Notes under the pieces: generated by a model | Database searches by the model: none | Told to the model about the DNA's origin: nothing | Seen by the model: only the letters and a program-made list of their open reading frames with translations | Translations under genes and position numbers: made by a program | Source of the DNA: Alkalihalobacillus sp. LMS39 | GTDB lineage: Bacteria; Bacillota; Bacilli; Bacillales; Bacillaceae_F | NCBI RefSeq assembly: GCF_022812285.1 | Contig: NZ_CP093300.1 | Location: forward strand, 4,464,001 to 4,528,000 | Reading direction: 5' to 3' | Length of the DNA: 64,000 nt | Shown here: piece after piece, positions 9,222 through 18,030 of the stretch | Layout: every line of letters starts with the position of its first letter | How positions within the stretch are numbered: position 1 is the first letter of the stretch

Positions 9222-10697
9222 TTATTCTCCTTTATTCATATCTTCAATATGCTTTCTTGCCGCAATCATTGCTTTTGTTTTCCCATAGTGAAATAAACAA
9301 ATATCACCGGTAGGATATGTTGCACTTCGACCGACGCGTCCCGCAATTTGCACTATGGCCGCTTCTGTAAATACATCATCTTCTGCACCAAGAATCGCAA
9401 CATCAATATTCGGTACCGTAACACCTCTTTCTAAAATCGTGGTCGTGACGAGAAGTTGAATGTCGTTCGCTCGAAATTTTTTCACTTTTTCATGACGCTC
9501 AGGGTCTTCCGCATACACTCCTTCACAAGCGATGTTTTTTGTTTGTAAGATGTGAGTGACACCAAAAACGTCTTGGACAGACGGAACAAATAAAAACATT
9601 TGTTTTTGTTGTTGGATTCGTTGTTCACACCATGACACTACGTTTTTCGGGAGATTTTGCTTTTGTAATTGTTTTTTCCAATGACCACACCATTGAAATG
9701 TTGGAACAGGTAAAGGGAACCCGTGATAGCGCCTTTTTATCGTTACCGCTTTTAATGATTGCTGTTTCACTTGTTGTTTTAAAGAGCGAGACGGAGTAGC
9801 CGTTAATAAAATTTGTGAGGAGGAAGGCTTTTTCGCTTTATTGACAGCATAGGAAAGGCTTTTATCAAAAGAAAAGGGGAAAGCATCAACTTCATCTATA
9901 ATCATGACGTCAAACATCTGAAAAAAACGAAGAAGCTGGTGTGTCGTTGTGAGGAAAAGTTGACCGGTCTCTGATTTTTGTGGGCTTCCTCCATATAAGG
10001 AAACAACGGATGTGTTCGGAAATGCACGTGTAAATCTCGGGGTTAATTCAAGAACAACATCTGTTCGAGGTGTAGCAAGTGCCACATTTTTTCCTGCTTG
10101 TAAGGCGTTTTCTATTCCTTTAAAAAGAAGCTCGGTTTTCCCAGCCCCACAAACGGCCCAAATGAGGAGGTTGTCGTTTTCGTGTATTGTTTGTACAATG
10201 GCATCTGCTGCTTTTTCTTGGAGAGGGGTTAATGTCCCTTGCCATGCTAAAATGTTTTTTGTATTTTCAAGTGGCGGCGGACCCGTCCATGAGAAAAGCG
10301 GAGTACATTGTGAGATTCGACCGAGCATAATGCAGTGGCGACAATATACACACTTGTGCTCGCACCTTGCACATTGGAATGTGGCAAACCTTCTCTTTTC
10401 ACGATTCCCACAACGGTTGCATACCGTTTGGTTGTTTTGTGTATGTGTGATCCCACGGTGATAGTGAATATAGCCGTTTTCATAATGAAGCTGTAATTCT
10501 TCCATTGTGAAGGGGAGTTCATCAAATGTGAGTTGTTTTCCATAAAGGGTTTGTTGTAATTGTTCGTTAAATGGAAAAGAAAGATTGAGTTTATGTTGCT
10601 TGAGCGATTCAATATAAGAGATAGGCACGGCATTTGGCTGAAACGGTGGAGAAAAAGAGGGAGTAACAAAACCTTCCGAGGAGGTGAGGAAGCGCAA
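9222..10697 (-). CDS. comFA: competence DNA translocase/helicase ComFA
   Basis: 491 residues. Order: N-terminal region, a four-Cys zinc finger (CNRCGN, CARCEHKCVYCRHC), a Walker A loop (AVCGAGKTE), a DEVD box and C-terminal helicase motifs ending QIAGRVGRSATYP. ComFA powers entry of transforming single-stranded DNA at the inner membrane. Start: TTG at 10697 (MRFLTSSEG) is chosen because GAAAGGAG lies 8 bases upstream; an upstream TTG at 10715 has none. Repeat element E1 begins about 50 bp upstream. Confidence 0.94.
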   Translation of the reverse strand: MRFLTSSEGFVTPSFSPPFQPNAVPISYIESLKQHKLNLSFPFNEQLQQTLYGKQLTFDELPFTMEELQLHYENGYIHYHRGITHTQNNQTVCNRCGNREKRRFATFQCARCEHKCVYCRHCIMLGRISQCTPLFSWTGPPPLENTKNILAWQGTLTPLQEKAADAIVQTIHENDNLLIWAVCGAGKTELLFKGIENALQAGKNVALATPRTDVVLELTPRFTRAFPNTSVVSLYGGSPQKSETGQLFLTTTHQLLRFFQMFDVMIIDEVDAFPFSFDKSLSYAVNKAKKPSSSQILLTATPSRSLKQQVKQQSLKAVTIKRRYHGFPLPVPTFQWCGHWKKQLQKQNLPKNVVSWCEQRIQQQKQMFLFVPSVQDVFGVTHILQTKNIACEGVYAEDPERHEKVKKFRANDIQLLVTTTILERGVTVPNIDVAILGAEDDVFTEAAIVQIAGRVGRSATYPTGDICLFHYGKTKAMIAARKHIEDMNKGE

Positions 10698-10749
10698 TGG
10701 GAAAACTCCTTTCAAATTATTGTTTCATGGGGCAAGCGGAAATATCTAA

Positions 10750-10927
10750 CGGACATCTATTCCGCTATTTTTATCAAATAACCTATTTTTCAAATGCTAT
10801 CGGACATCTGTTCCGTTATATCAAGAAAAACCAAAGGTTCAACCTCATTTTTGGGTGAATAACGGAATAAATGTCCGATACGACAAGAAAAGGCCTGTTT
10901 TTCCTTAAATAGCGGAACATACGTCCG
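10750..10927. repeat. four-site intergenic element E1
   Basis: 15-bp sites at 10750, 10801 (CGGACATCTGTTCCG form) and 10863, 10913 (inverse complement form). Spacings 51, 62, 50. It lies between the degV stop and the comFA start, inside the likely comFA promoter/leader region. Confidence 0.95.
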
Positions 10928-10960
10928 AACGGCCAAACCGAGTTCGGACACACCCAACTA

Positions 10961-10999
10961 AAAAAAGAAAAGCATACAAACAATCGCTGTATGCTTCTC
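10961..10999 (-). terminator. terminator after degV
   Basis: On the minus strand GAAGCATACA and TGTATGCTTTTC arms pair (10967-10999) and are followed by a run of seven T. Confidence 0.85.
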
Positions 11000-11008
11000 T
11001 TAAGTTGA

Positions 11009-11857
11009 TTATTTAACTGTGTTCCAGCCGATTCCAATACTGCCTTCACCAAGATGTGTGCCAATAACCGGGCCGAAATAGCTTAATGATACTTTTGCAT
11101 TCGGATATTTTTCTTGTAATTCGTTTACAATCTCTTGGCCTTTTTCTTCACAGTTTGCGTGAATCACTGAAATCTGCCATGAACCATTAGAAACATCTTC
11201 ATCTAACATTGTATAGATTTTGCCGAGTGCTTTTTTCGCTGTTCTCACTTTTTCAAACGGCACGATTTTTCCTTCAACGAAATGTAAAATCGGTTTAATT
11301 TTTAATAAGCTTCCAACAACAAGCTGAGCGGCATTTAAACGGCCACCACGGTGCAAATGATTTAAATCATCAACAACAAAATAAGCTTTTCCTGTTGTTT
11401 TCATTTCTTCGAGTCTTTCTAATATGGCAGTAGCCGGCTTTCCTTCTTTAGCAAGGGCTGCGGCTTCCATTACAAAAAAGCCTTGTGGTGAACAGCTAAT
11501 TTCAGAATCAAACACGTGTACATTGATGCCTTCTACCATCCCTTTTGCGCTGACGGCTGTTTGGAATGTGCCACTAATGCCACTTGATAAATGAATGGAA
11601 ATGACCTCGTCATATCCTTCTGTTTTTAATTGTTCAAACAAATTCACGAATAAACCGATGGCCGGTTGAGAAGTTTTCGGAAACTTATCTTCCGCTTTCA
11701 TCATCGCGTAAAACTCATTCGTCGTCATATCCACACCTTCTTGGTATGACTCTTCCCCGATGACGACATTTAATGGAACAACGTGAATATCGAGTTCATC
11801 AATGACTTGTTGTGGTAAATAAGCGGTACTATCGGTGATAACGGCAATTTTACTCAT
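11009..11857 (-). CDS. degV: DegV family fatty-acid-binding protein
   Basis: 282 residues, the standard length. N-terminal KIAVITDSTAYLP, central HLSSGISGTFQTA and the HRGGRLNAAQ segment are typical DegV lipid-binding motifs; such proteins present fatty acids to the FakA kinase. Start at 11857 (MSKIAV) because GAGG is about 8 bases away; an ATG two codons upstream is too close to the ribosome site. Genes on both sides are also on the minus strand, and the conserved neighbour is degU. Confidence 0.94.
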   Translation of the reverse strand: MSKIAVITDSTAYLPQQVIDELDIHVVPLNVVIGEESYQEGVDMTTNEFYAMMKAEDKFPKTSQPAIGLFVNLFEQLKTEGYDEVISIHLSSGISGTFQTAVSAKGMVEGINVHVFDSEISCSPQGFFVMEAAALAKEGKPATAILERLEEMKTTGKAYFVVDDLNHLHRGGRLNAAQLVVGSLLKIKPILHFVEGKIVPFEKVRTAKKALGKIYTMLDEDVSNGSWQISVIHANCEEKGQEIVNELQEKYPNAKVSLSYFGPVIGTHLGEGSIGIGWNTVK

Positions 11858-12010
11858 ATGCATTTCCTCTCTTTTCTCTATGTACTTGTCCCTTAATCAT
11901 TACTATTCCATTCTAGTGTACTGTATTCACCAAAAGAATGCGATTTTCCTCTCTCTTTTTGACAAATGCTTACACTATTGTAAAATACCTTCTGTCATAA
12001 AGTTTTGTAC

Positions 12011-12046
12011 CAAAACAAAAAGGACAAACAGAATGTCTGCCCTTTT
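12011..12046 (-). terminator. terminator after degU
   Basis: On the minus strand AAAAGGGCAGACA pairs with TGTTTGTCCTTTT (two G-T pairs) and is followed by TGTTTTGG. Just downstream of the degU stop. Confidence 0.75.
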
Positions 12047-12055
12047 GCTGTCAGT

Positions 12056-12757
12056 TTAGTTTACTTTAACCCATCCATTTTTAATTGATTCAACAACCGC
12101 TTGTGTTCGATCGTTTACATTCATTTTTTGTAATATATTACTTACATGGTTTTTCACTGTTTTTTCACTAATATATAATGCTTCTCCGATCATTCGGTTG
12201 CTATGTCCATCCGTCATAAGCTGTAATACTTCACATTCGCGACGAGTTAAGATATGTAGAGGTTTACGGTACTCAACCTCTTTAAAACCAATTTCAGTTT
12301 CGTCATTTTCATCTTCTTGAGCAAGTCGTCTATATTCATTAATTAAATTGTGAGTAACTTTTGGATGAATATACGCTCCACCAGCACCAACAACTTTTAC
12401 CGCTTGAATTAAAGCATCTGCATCCATTTCTTTCAGAAGGTATCCAGCTGCCCCTGTTTTTAATACATGTGTCACATATGTTTCGTCATCATGAATCGAT
12501 AAAATAAGAACTTTAACATCTGGGTAGCGGTCAATAAGTTCACGAGTCGCTTCCACACCATTAACTTGTGGCATATTAATATCCATTAAAATTACATCAG
12601 GCTGATATTCTTCGACAAGTTCTACCGCTACTGAGCCATCTTCACCTTCTGCAACAACTTCAAAACCTGACTCCATCGCTAAAATCCGTTTTACACCTTC
12701 TCGGAATAATTGATGGTCATCAATAATTACAATACGAATGATATCTTGTTCAATCAT
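12056..12757 (-). CDS. degU: response regulator DegU
   Basis: 233 residues. Receiver domain with acidic pocket [12 protein letters not shown] and phospho-acceptor Asp59 in VILMDINMP, followed by a LuxR-type HTH ([37 protein letters not shown]). DegU, phosphorylated by DegS, switches cells between motility, competence and exoenzyme/polymer production. Start at 12757 (MIEQDII) because AGAGGTGA precedes it; a GTG three codons upstream lacks spacing. It follows degS by 83 bases. Confidence 0.96.
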   Translation of the reverse strand: MIEQDIIRIVIIDDHQLFREGVKRILAMESGFEVVAEGEDGSVAVELVEEYQPDVILMDINMPQVNGVEATRELIDRYPDVKVLILSIHDDETYVTHVLKTGAAGYLLKEMDADALIQAVKVVGAGGAYIHPKVTHNLINEYRRLAQEDENDETEIGFKEVEYRKPLHILTRRECEVLQLMTDGHSNRMIGEALYISEKTVKNHVSNILQKMNVNDRTQAVVESIKNGWVKVN

Positions 12758-12840
12758 TTCTTTCACCTCTTCACCTTAGTCATCAACTTTATCTTTTATC
12801 TTTTTTTACTTACTGTTACTACCATATATATCGACAAGCT

Positions 12841-13977
12841 TTACTCGGTAATCAATGGGACTGAAATAAAAATTGTAGTACCGACATTTAACTTGGAACT
12901 AATTTTAATTTCGCCTTTTAACATATTCACTCTTTCTTTCATGCCTATAATACCAAATGAACCTTCTTTCTTTTCATTTAAATCAAACCCACTGCCATCA
13001 TCTTTAATAAAAATAACAGCCCGCTTTTCTGAGATTTCAATTTTCACTTCAATTTCAGTAGGGTTAGCGTGTTTACTAGCATTTTGTACAGACTCTTGCA
13101 CTAGGCGAAATAAGGCAACTTCAAGCTGCTGAGAAAGCCTTTGTTCTTTTCCGATATTCCGGAAACGAACTTTGATTTTTGTATGCTCCGCAAACGTTTT
13201 TAAATACTTTGATAATGTAGGCACAAGTCCTAAATCATCTAACGCCATTGGCCTCAAGTCATAAATAATTCGACGAACTTCAGCCAATGAAGCTTTTACC
13301 ATTTTTCGCAAGTCACGGATTTCTCGTAAAGCATCTTCAATTCCTTTTTCATTATAAATCCGTTCCACAATTTCAGAACGTAACAGGATATTGGCCATCA
13401 TTTGAGCTGGACCATCATGAATTTCCCTCGACAGTCTTTTTCTTTCATCTTCTTGAGCCTCAATGATTTTTAGACCAAATTCTTGCTTTTCCTTTGCGTC
13501 CTCAACAATTTCGCCAAATTGTCGCAAATCTCCTGCTAGAAAATTGTAAACGACTGACATTTGTGTCGACAATGTTTCTGAACGCTCAATTGTGTCCTTT
13601 AATGTAAGCAATCTTCTTTCAATTGTATCTCTTCTGTCACGTAGTTGTTTTTCCTCTTGGCGCAAAATCGCTAACTGGACTTGATATTCATTTGCTTGTT
13701 CGTATGCTGTACGCACCTCTTCGTTTGTGAATTTATTAAAATTTTTACTTACTTCAACTAAACGAGATCTTGCTAACTTCGCGTGAACATCTGTACGGTC
13801 GGCTCTGTCAATTAATTCGCCTACTTTCAGACGAACTTCAACAAGCTCTTTTTCAAGCTCTTGATATTCATTTCGTGAATGTTCCCCAATTTTAAAAATC
13901 TCTTCGCGACTGGCTCCAACCGTATCAATCGTCTTTGTAATTATCTGTTCCAACATCTGCTTTTCAGACAAAGACAA
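12841..13977 (-). CDS. degS: sensor histidine kinase DegS
   Basis: 378 residues, soluble, no membrane segment. A long N-terminal coiled-coil sensor region (1-175) is followed by the HisKA_3 box SREIHDGPAQ with His187 and an HATPase domain (N box VQESVQNASKHA, G box IKDDGSGFD). This is the DegS layout: a cytoplasmic kinase/phosphatase for DegU. Confidence 0.96.
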   Translation of the reverse strand: MSLSEKQMLEQIITKTIDTVGASREEIFKIGEHSRNEYQELEKELVEVRLKVGELIDRADRTDVHAKLARSRLVEVSKNFNKFTNEEVRTAYEQANEYQVQLAILRQEEKQLRDRRDTIERRLLTLKDTIERSETLSTQMSVVYNFLAGDLRQFGEIVEDAKEKQEFGLKIIEAQEDERKRLSREIHDGPAQMMANILLRSEIVERIYNEKGIEDALREIRDLRKMVKASLAEVRRIIYDLRPMALDDLGLVPTLSKYLKTFAEHTKIKVRFRNIGKEQRLSQQLEVALFRLVQESVQNASKHANPTEIEVKIEISEKRAVIFIKDDGSGFDLNEKKEGSFGIIGMKERVNMLKGEIKISSKLNVGTTIFISVPLITE

Positions 13978-14214
13978 CCACCACCCTCTATATTTACAAT
14001 TACTATCATATATAAAAACCTATTAAAATCCGAAATCCTTTTCGAATCGATAATAAAATAATAGATTACATGGATTTGGTTTTTTCGATGTAATATGATA
14101 ATTTTATCATAATTATTTCAGTGGTAAATTGACAAATTTAGCTTACCACTCTTATATTACATCTTTGTTTCTAATTTGTGTAAAAATATGAGACAGAATT
14201 TGGAGGGTTTCCTA

Positions 14215-14847
14215 GTGCTTACATCCTATTATACAGTGAAAAAGGCTGGAGAACACGAAATCAGCATTCAAAAATCACGCTTTATTACCTATGTTAATCG
14301 AGTGAAAAATGAGCAAGAAGCCATAGACTTTATTACAACGATAAAAAAGAAACATGCTGATGCCAATCATAACTGTTCTGCTTATTTAATTGGTGAACAC
14401 GACGAGATCCAAAAAGCAAATGATGACGGTGAACCAACAGGTACAGCAGGCGTTCCTATTCTTGAAGTTTTAAAAAAACGGAAACTGAAAGATACGGTTG
14501 TTGTTGTGACAAGATATTTTGGCGGCATTAAATTAGGAGCAGGTGGGCTCATTCGTGCATATAGTAGTGCAACAAGTGAAGGACTTCAAGCCGTTGGTAT
14601 TGTCGAAAGAAAATTAATGCAAATCATGAAAACGTCAATCGATTATCACTGGTTAGGAAAAGTCGAAAATGAACTTCGTAATTCCGAGTATCCTCTAAAA
14701 GGAATTCATTATTTAGAACAAGTTCATGTCGAAACATATGTGCCATTTGATGAGCAAGACTCATTTATAGATTGGATGACGAATGTAACAAATGGTCAAT
14801 GCATAATAGTGAAAGAAGACGTCGCCTATTTAGAGGAGGATTTGTAA
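14215..14847 (+). CDS. yvyE: YigZ/IMPACT family protein YvyE
   Basis: 210 residues. N-terminal IMPACT/UPF0029 domain (EISIQKSRFITYV, DDGEPTGTAGVPIL, VVVTRYFGGIKLGAGGLIRAYS) and a C-terminal ferredoxin-like DUF1949 part. The family is linked to translation/ribosome stress; substrate is unknown. The start is a GTG at 14215, seven bases after GGAGG; the longer reading from 14176 has no ribosome site. It is divergent from degS, as in B. subtilis. Confidence 0.93.
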   Translation: MLTSYYTVKKAGEHEISIQKSRFITYVNRVKNEQEAIDFITTIKKKHADANHNCSAYLIGEHDEIQKANDDGEPTGTAGVPILEVLKKRKLKDTVVVVTRYFGGIKLGAGGLIRAYSSATSEGLQAVGIVERKLMQIMKTSIDYHWLGKVENELRNSEYPLKGIHYLEQVHVETYVPFDEQDSFIDWMTNVTNGQCIIVKEDVAYLEEDL

Positions 14848-14877
14848 CAGCTTTCTTTCTAGTTGCTACCTTTTTTT
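14844..14877 (+). terminator. terminator after yvyE
   Basis: GTAACAGCT (14844-14852) pairs with AGTTGCTAC (14861-14869) with one mismatch, then seven T. The stop codon is inside the stem. Confidence 0.75.
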
Positions 14878-15018
14878 ACTGAATCTACTGAATTCGATAG
14901 ATAAAAACAAAATATACAAATATATTACAATATCTATGTTTCTCTTTACGACAATGGAATTCTCCTTTAGAATAGTGGAAGGTTTTATTTTATTTTAGCG
15001 AAAAGAGGAATTTATAAA

Positions 15019-16041
15019 ATGAGTGAACCGATTACAAGAAGACAAGACAAAAAAACGACTTCTAAGCGAAAAACGTTTTTAAAAGTTTTACTTCTTATAG
15101 GAATGTTCTTATTTGTCACTGTAGGTGGTACAACAGCTTATTTCGTTTGGAAACTAGATAATGTTGCCACTGGCTCTCAACAAGAACTTGAACGTGGTGA
15201 CAAGTCAGAAAAGCGGACAGAAGCTGTAAATCCAAGTAAAGATAATATATCGATTCTCTTATTAGGTGAAGATGCTCGTCCAGGAGAAACTCGAGCACGC
15301 ACCGATGCGATTGTCGTAGCAACGTTTAATAAAACAGAAGGCTCTGTCGTTTTAACAAGCATCCCTCGTGACTCCCGTGTCGAAATTGTAGGAAGAGACC
15401 GTTTAGATAAAATTAATCATGCTCATGCATATGGCGGAGTCGATATGACAATCAATACCGTTGAACAGTTTTTAGATATTCCAATTGATTATTTTGTTAA
15501 ACTTAATTTTCAATCCTTTGTTTCCGTCGTTGATGCTTTAGGTGGCATCGAAGTGGAAGTGCCATTTACATTTGAAGAAAAAGATACAAACAACAAGTGG
15601 ATTACGCTTCATGAAGGTGCTCAAACATTTAATGGTGAAGAAGCGCTTGCTTATACACGTATGAGAAAGCACCCTCAAGGAGGCGGAGACGTTGGTCGTG
15701 GTCAACGTCAACAACAAGTCATTGAAGCGATGATACACAAAGCTGCTTCCCTCTCATCGATTACTCGTTTTGATGATGTCATTGATGCAGTTGGTGAAAA
15801 CTTACAAATGAACTTATCTTTCGGAAATATCATTGCCCTTCATACGTATGCTGCTTCATTAAATAATATTGAAATGCTTCAAATTGAAGGCGATAACTTA
15901 ATGCTCGATGGGATTTATTATTATGAACCAAAACAAGAGTCACTCGAAGAAATCCAAAAACGACTTCGTGAACATCTCCAATTAGATGCTCGTGTCGTTT
16001 ACAATGAAAAACCAGAAGAAATCATTACAACTCAAAATTAG
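15019..16041 (+). CDS. LytR-CpsA-Psr (LCP) family cell-wall polymer ligase
   Basis: 340 residues. Short cytoplasmic basic N-terminus, one membrane segment (about 20-42), then the LCP domain with the conserved SILLLGEDAR, SIPRDSRVEI and YTRMRKHPQGGGDVGRGQRQQ segments. LCP enzymes move undecaprenyl-linked teichoic acids or other anionic polymers onto peptidoglycan outside the membrane. Convergent with tagO, as lytR/tagU is in B. subtilis, so it is the positional equivalent of TagU/LytR. It may also attach the polymer made by the 24.9-40.5 kb operon (inference). Confidence 0.93.
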   Translation: MSEPITRRQDKKTTSKRKTFLKVLLLIGMFLFVTVGGTTAYFVWKLDNVATGSQQELERGDKSEKRTEAVNPSKDNISILLLGEDARPGETRARTDAIVVATFNKTEGSVVLTSIPRDSRVEIVGRDRLDKINHAHAYGGVDMTINTVEQFLDIPIDYFVKLNFQSFVSVVDALGGIEVEVPFTFEEKDTNNKWITLHEGAQTFNGEEALAYTRMRKHPQGGGDVGRGQRQQQVIEAMIHKAASLSSITRFDDVIDAVGENLQMNLSFGNIIALHTYAASLNNIEMLQIEGDNLMLDGIYYYEPKQESLEEIQKRLREHLQLDARVVYNEKPEEIITTQN

Positions 16042-16048
16042 GAGTCAA

Positions 16049-16090
16049 GATGTATGAATGGGATATTCGCCTGTTCATACATCTTTTTTT
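16049..16090 (+). terminator. terminator after LCP gene
   Basis: GATGTATGAA (16049-16058) pairs with TTCATACATC (ending 16083), then a run of seven T. The T run reaches the tagO stop codon on the other strand. Confidence 0.85.
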
Positions 16091-17192
16091 ATCGTTTTGG
16101 ATTAAATACACGTTTGTTTCTTATCGTCGGGTCAGACGACATGAAAATTCGCTTCATTGCGTTAATTAAAGGCTGCCGTTCTTGCCCCATTAATCCGATA
16201 AATTCAGCATACACTTCCACAACGATGAGAAGAACCGTAAACAATAATACAGACGCCCACAACGTCGTATTCGTAAACAAAATCGCACAAACACCGAAAA
16301 AGAAGCTAAACCCGTATACAATCAAAACTGTTTTACGATGGCTATACCCCATCGCTAATAAACAATGGTGTAAATGGCCTTTATCTGCGATGTATATTTT
16401 TTGTTTATTTAACGTGCGTCGAATAATAGCAAATACAGTATCAAAAATCGGAACAGCTAAAATGATGATTGGGATTAATAAACTAAACACCGTCACACTT
16501 TTAAATAAACCTAAAATCGAAATCACCGCAATGGAATATCCAAGAAAGAGAGCACCTGTATCACCCATAAATATTTTTGCAGGATGAAAATTAAAGCATA
16601 AAAAACCAAGTGTACTTCCAATCAATAAAACCGATAATGAAATAATAAACAGATGATTCCCTGGGTCAATAATGGCCATGACGACGATAGAAGAAATGGC
16701 AATAATCGCTACACCACCAGCGAGCCCATCAAGTCCATCAATTAAATTGATGGAGTTTGTTACACCAACAATCCATAGAACAGAGATAATATAACTGAAT
16801 ACTCCTAATTCAATACCACCTATAAAAGGTAAATCAATCGACTTTATCATAATACCTGAAGCGACAACAACCGAAGCCGCGACAAGCTGTAATGTAAACT
16901 TTATTTTAGCAGAAACGTTAAATTTATCATCCAATACTCCTGTAACAATAATAATAATGGCACCTATGATGACAGGAAATAAAAACGGGTAGTCTAAGTT
17001 AAGATAGATAAGTCCAGCTGCAGTCCCAGCAATAATCGCCAATCCCCCTAAACTCGGAACAGGTGTCTTATGAACATTTCGTTTATTTGGTTTATCGACT
17101 ATTTGAAAGCGATTTGCTACTTTTATAATGAGCGGTATCATACAAACAGAAACGAACAAAGAAATAAAAAAAGCAATGAGTAACGTCGTCAT
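16089..17192 (-). CDS. tagO: undecaprenyl-phosphate N-acetylglucosaminyl-1-phosphate transferase (TagO/WecA)
   Basis: About 367 residues with some ten membrane helices. Conserved polyprenyl transferase motifs: VDKPNKRNVHKTPVPSLGG, GVLDDKF with the metal-binding Asp pair, NLIDGLDGLAGG, and the HLHH loop near residues 270-290. It makes lipid-linked GlcNAc, the first step of teichoic acid and related polymers. Start at 17192 (second of two adjacent ATGs) because AGGAGG is 7 bases upstream; an ATG at 17195 or a longer form is possible. Confidence 0.94.
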   Translation of the reverse strand: MTTLLIAFFISLFVSVCMIPLIIKVANRFQIVDKPNKRNVHKTPVPSLGGLAIIAGTAAGLIYLNLDYPFLFPVIIGAIIIIVTGVLDDKFNVSAKIKFTLQLVAASVVVASGIMIKSIDLPFIGGIELGVFSYIISVLWIVGVTNSINLIDGLDGLAGGVAIIAISSIVVMAIIDPGNHLFIISLSVLLIGSTLGFLCFNFHPAKIFMGDTGALFLGYSIAVISILGLFKSVTVFSLLIPIIILAVPIFDTVFAIIRRTLNKQKIYIADKGHLHHCLLAMGYSHRKTVLIVYGFSFFFGVCAILFTNTTLWASVLLFTVLLIVVEVYAEFIGLMGQERQPLINAMKRIFMSSDPTIRNKRVFNPKR

Positions 17193-17313
17193 CATCCCAC
17201 CTCCTAAGGCGTACATTAACAATTCTTCCTCTTTATCTTTACCTTTTTGCCAATGTTTAAACAGGAGAACCATTTCCAACTGCTAATAATGGAATGCATT
17301 ACGTTTCTCGTAT

Positions 17314-17492
17314 CGGACACCTGTTCCGTTACATCATGAAATTCCGGGCTTTTGCGATTCTTATTGGACATCTGTTCCGCTAGTTATCCATATTAGTCAA
17401 TAAATCATTGCAGTTTCCTAACTTAACGGAACAGATGTCCGATAGCATTTAAAAAACGTGAAATATTGTATAAATAGAGGAACAGATGTCCG
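17314..17492. repeat. four-site intergenic element E2
   Basis: 15-bp sites at 17314, 17365 (forward) and 17427, 17478 (inverted), spacings 51, 62, 51. It lies about 120 bp upstream of tagO and about 100 bp before the variant element E2b. Confidence 0.95.
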
Positions 17493-17533
17493 TTAGGTTT
17501 TCTCTGATCTTTACATAAGAAAAACTCGGAGCG

Positions 17534-17859
17534 TCTTTTCTTTCAAGCGAAGTGTATGATGAAACAACAAACACATCCCATGTCCTATTTTTGCGGTCAG
17601 AGCAGCCGTTATTTGTGAACATGATACGGGTTTCCATTTTTTGGCGGCCACAGGAGCGCTTATTCACGCAAAAGCCACTCTATTCCTAGCGATATATTAT
17701 GAATAACGGCTTCTGTGTCCTCCCAAGTTCGAAAACGCTAGCAATGTTCACAGATAACGGTTTTCATGGCCGCTTACTTACCATAAACAACATTGCTAAC
17801 GCGATAAATCCGTCCAAGTTTTGAATGATTCACTGGGGTCTTTTCTTTCAAGCGAAGTG
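17534..17859. repeat. 21-bp direct repeats flanking element E2b
   Basis: An identical 21-base stretch (begins TCTTTTCTTTCAAGCG) occurs at 17534-17554 and 17839-17859, either side of element E2b. An inverted pair CGCTAGCAATGTT/AACATTGCTAACG (about 17736-17803) surrounds the last E2b site. The stretch 17840-17990 is visibly more G+C rich than its surroundings and holds no convincing gene. Confidence 0.75.
17594..17772. repeat. variant four-site element E2b (different site sequence, same geometry)
   Basis: Sites CGGTCAGAGCAGCCG (17594), CGGCCACAGGAGCGC (17645), then inverted AGGACACAGAAGCCG (17707-17721) and CGGCCATGAAAACCG (17758-17772), read on the minus strand. All four are followed by TTAT or TTA. 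Spacings are 51, 62 and 51, identical to the E elements, though the N9 core differs. Confidence 0.85.
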
Positions 17860-17999
17860 CGGAGCCCTGCCCGCTTTTGACCGTGAACCACAAGTGCTCT
17901 TCTTGGGGTGAAACGCGCAGGTGCGCAGCCTTCGCTCTTCTTGAATAAGCTTTCAAAGCTTCGCTGCTAGACCAAAAATTTTATCTTTCTTATCTAAAA

Positions 18000-18030
18000 A
18001 AAAACGATAACAGCACTAGCCCTGTTATCG
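18000..18030 (-). terminator. terminator after epimerase gene
   Basis: CGATAACAG (18005-18013) pairs with CTGTTATCG (18022-18030); on the minus strand nine T follow. The stop codon of the epimerase gene lies in the stem. Confidence 0.88.

Noticed and set aside
10560-11064. Short open frames over element E1 (both strands)
   Set aside because: They read straight through the repeat sites, have no ribosome site, and similar frames recur at other elements only because the repeat is shared.
17774-17956. 60-residue frame in the G+C-richer stretch
   Set aside because: No ribosome site, and one of the 21-bp direct repeats lies inside it; more likely repeat sequence than a gene.
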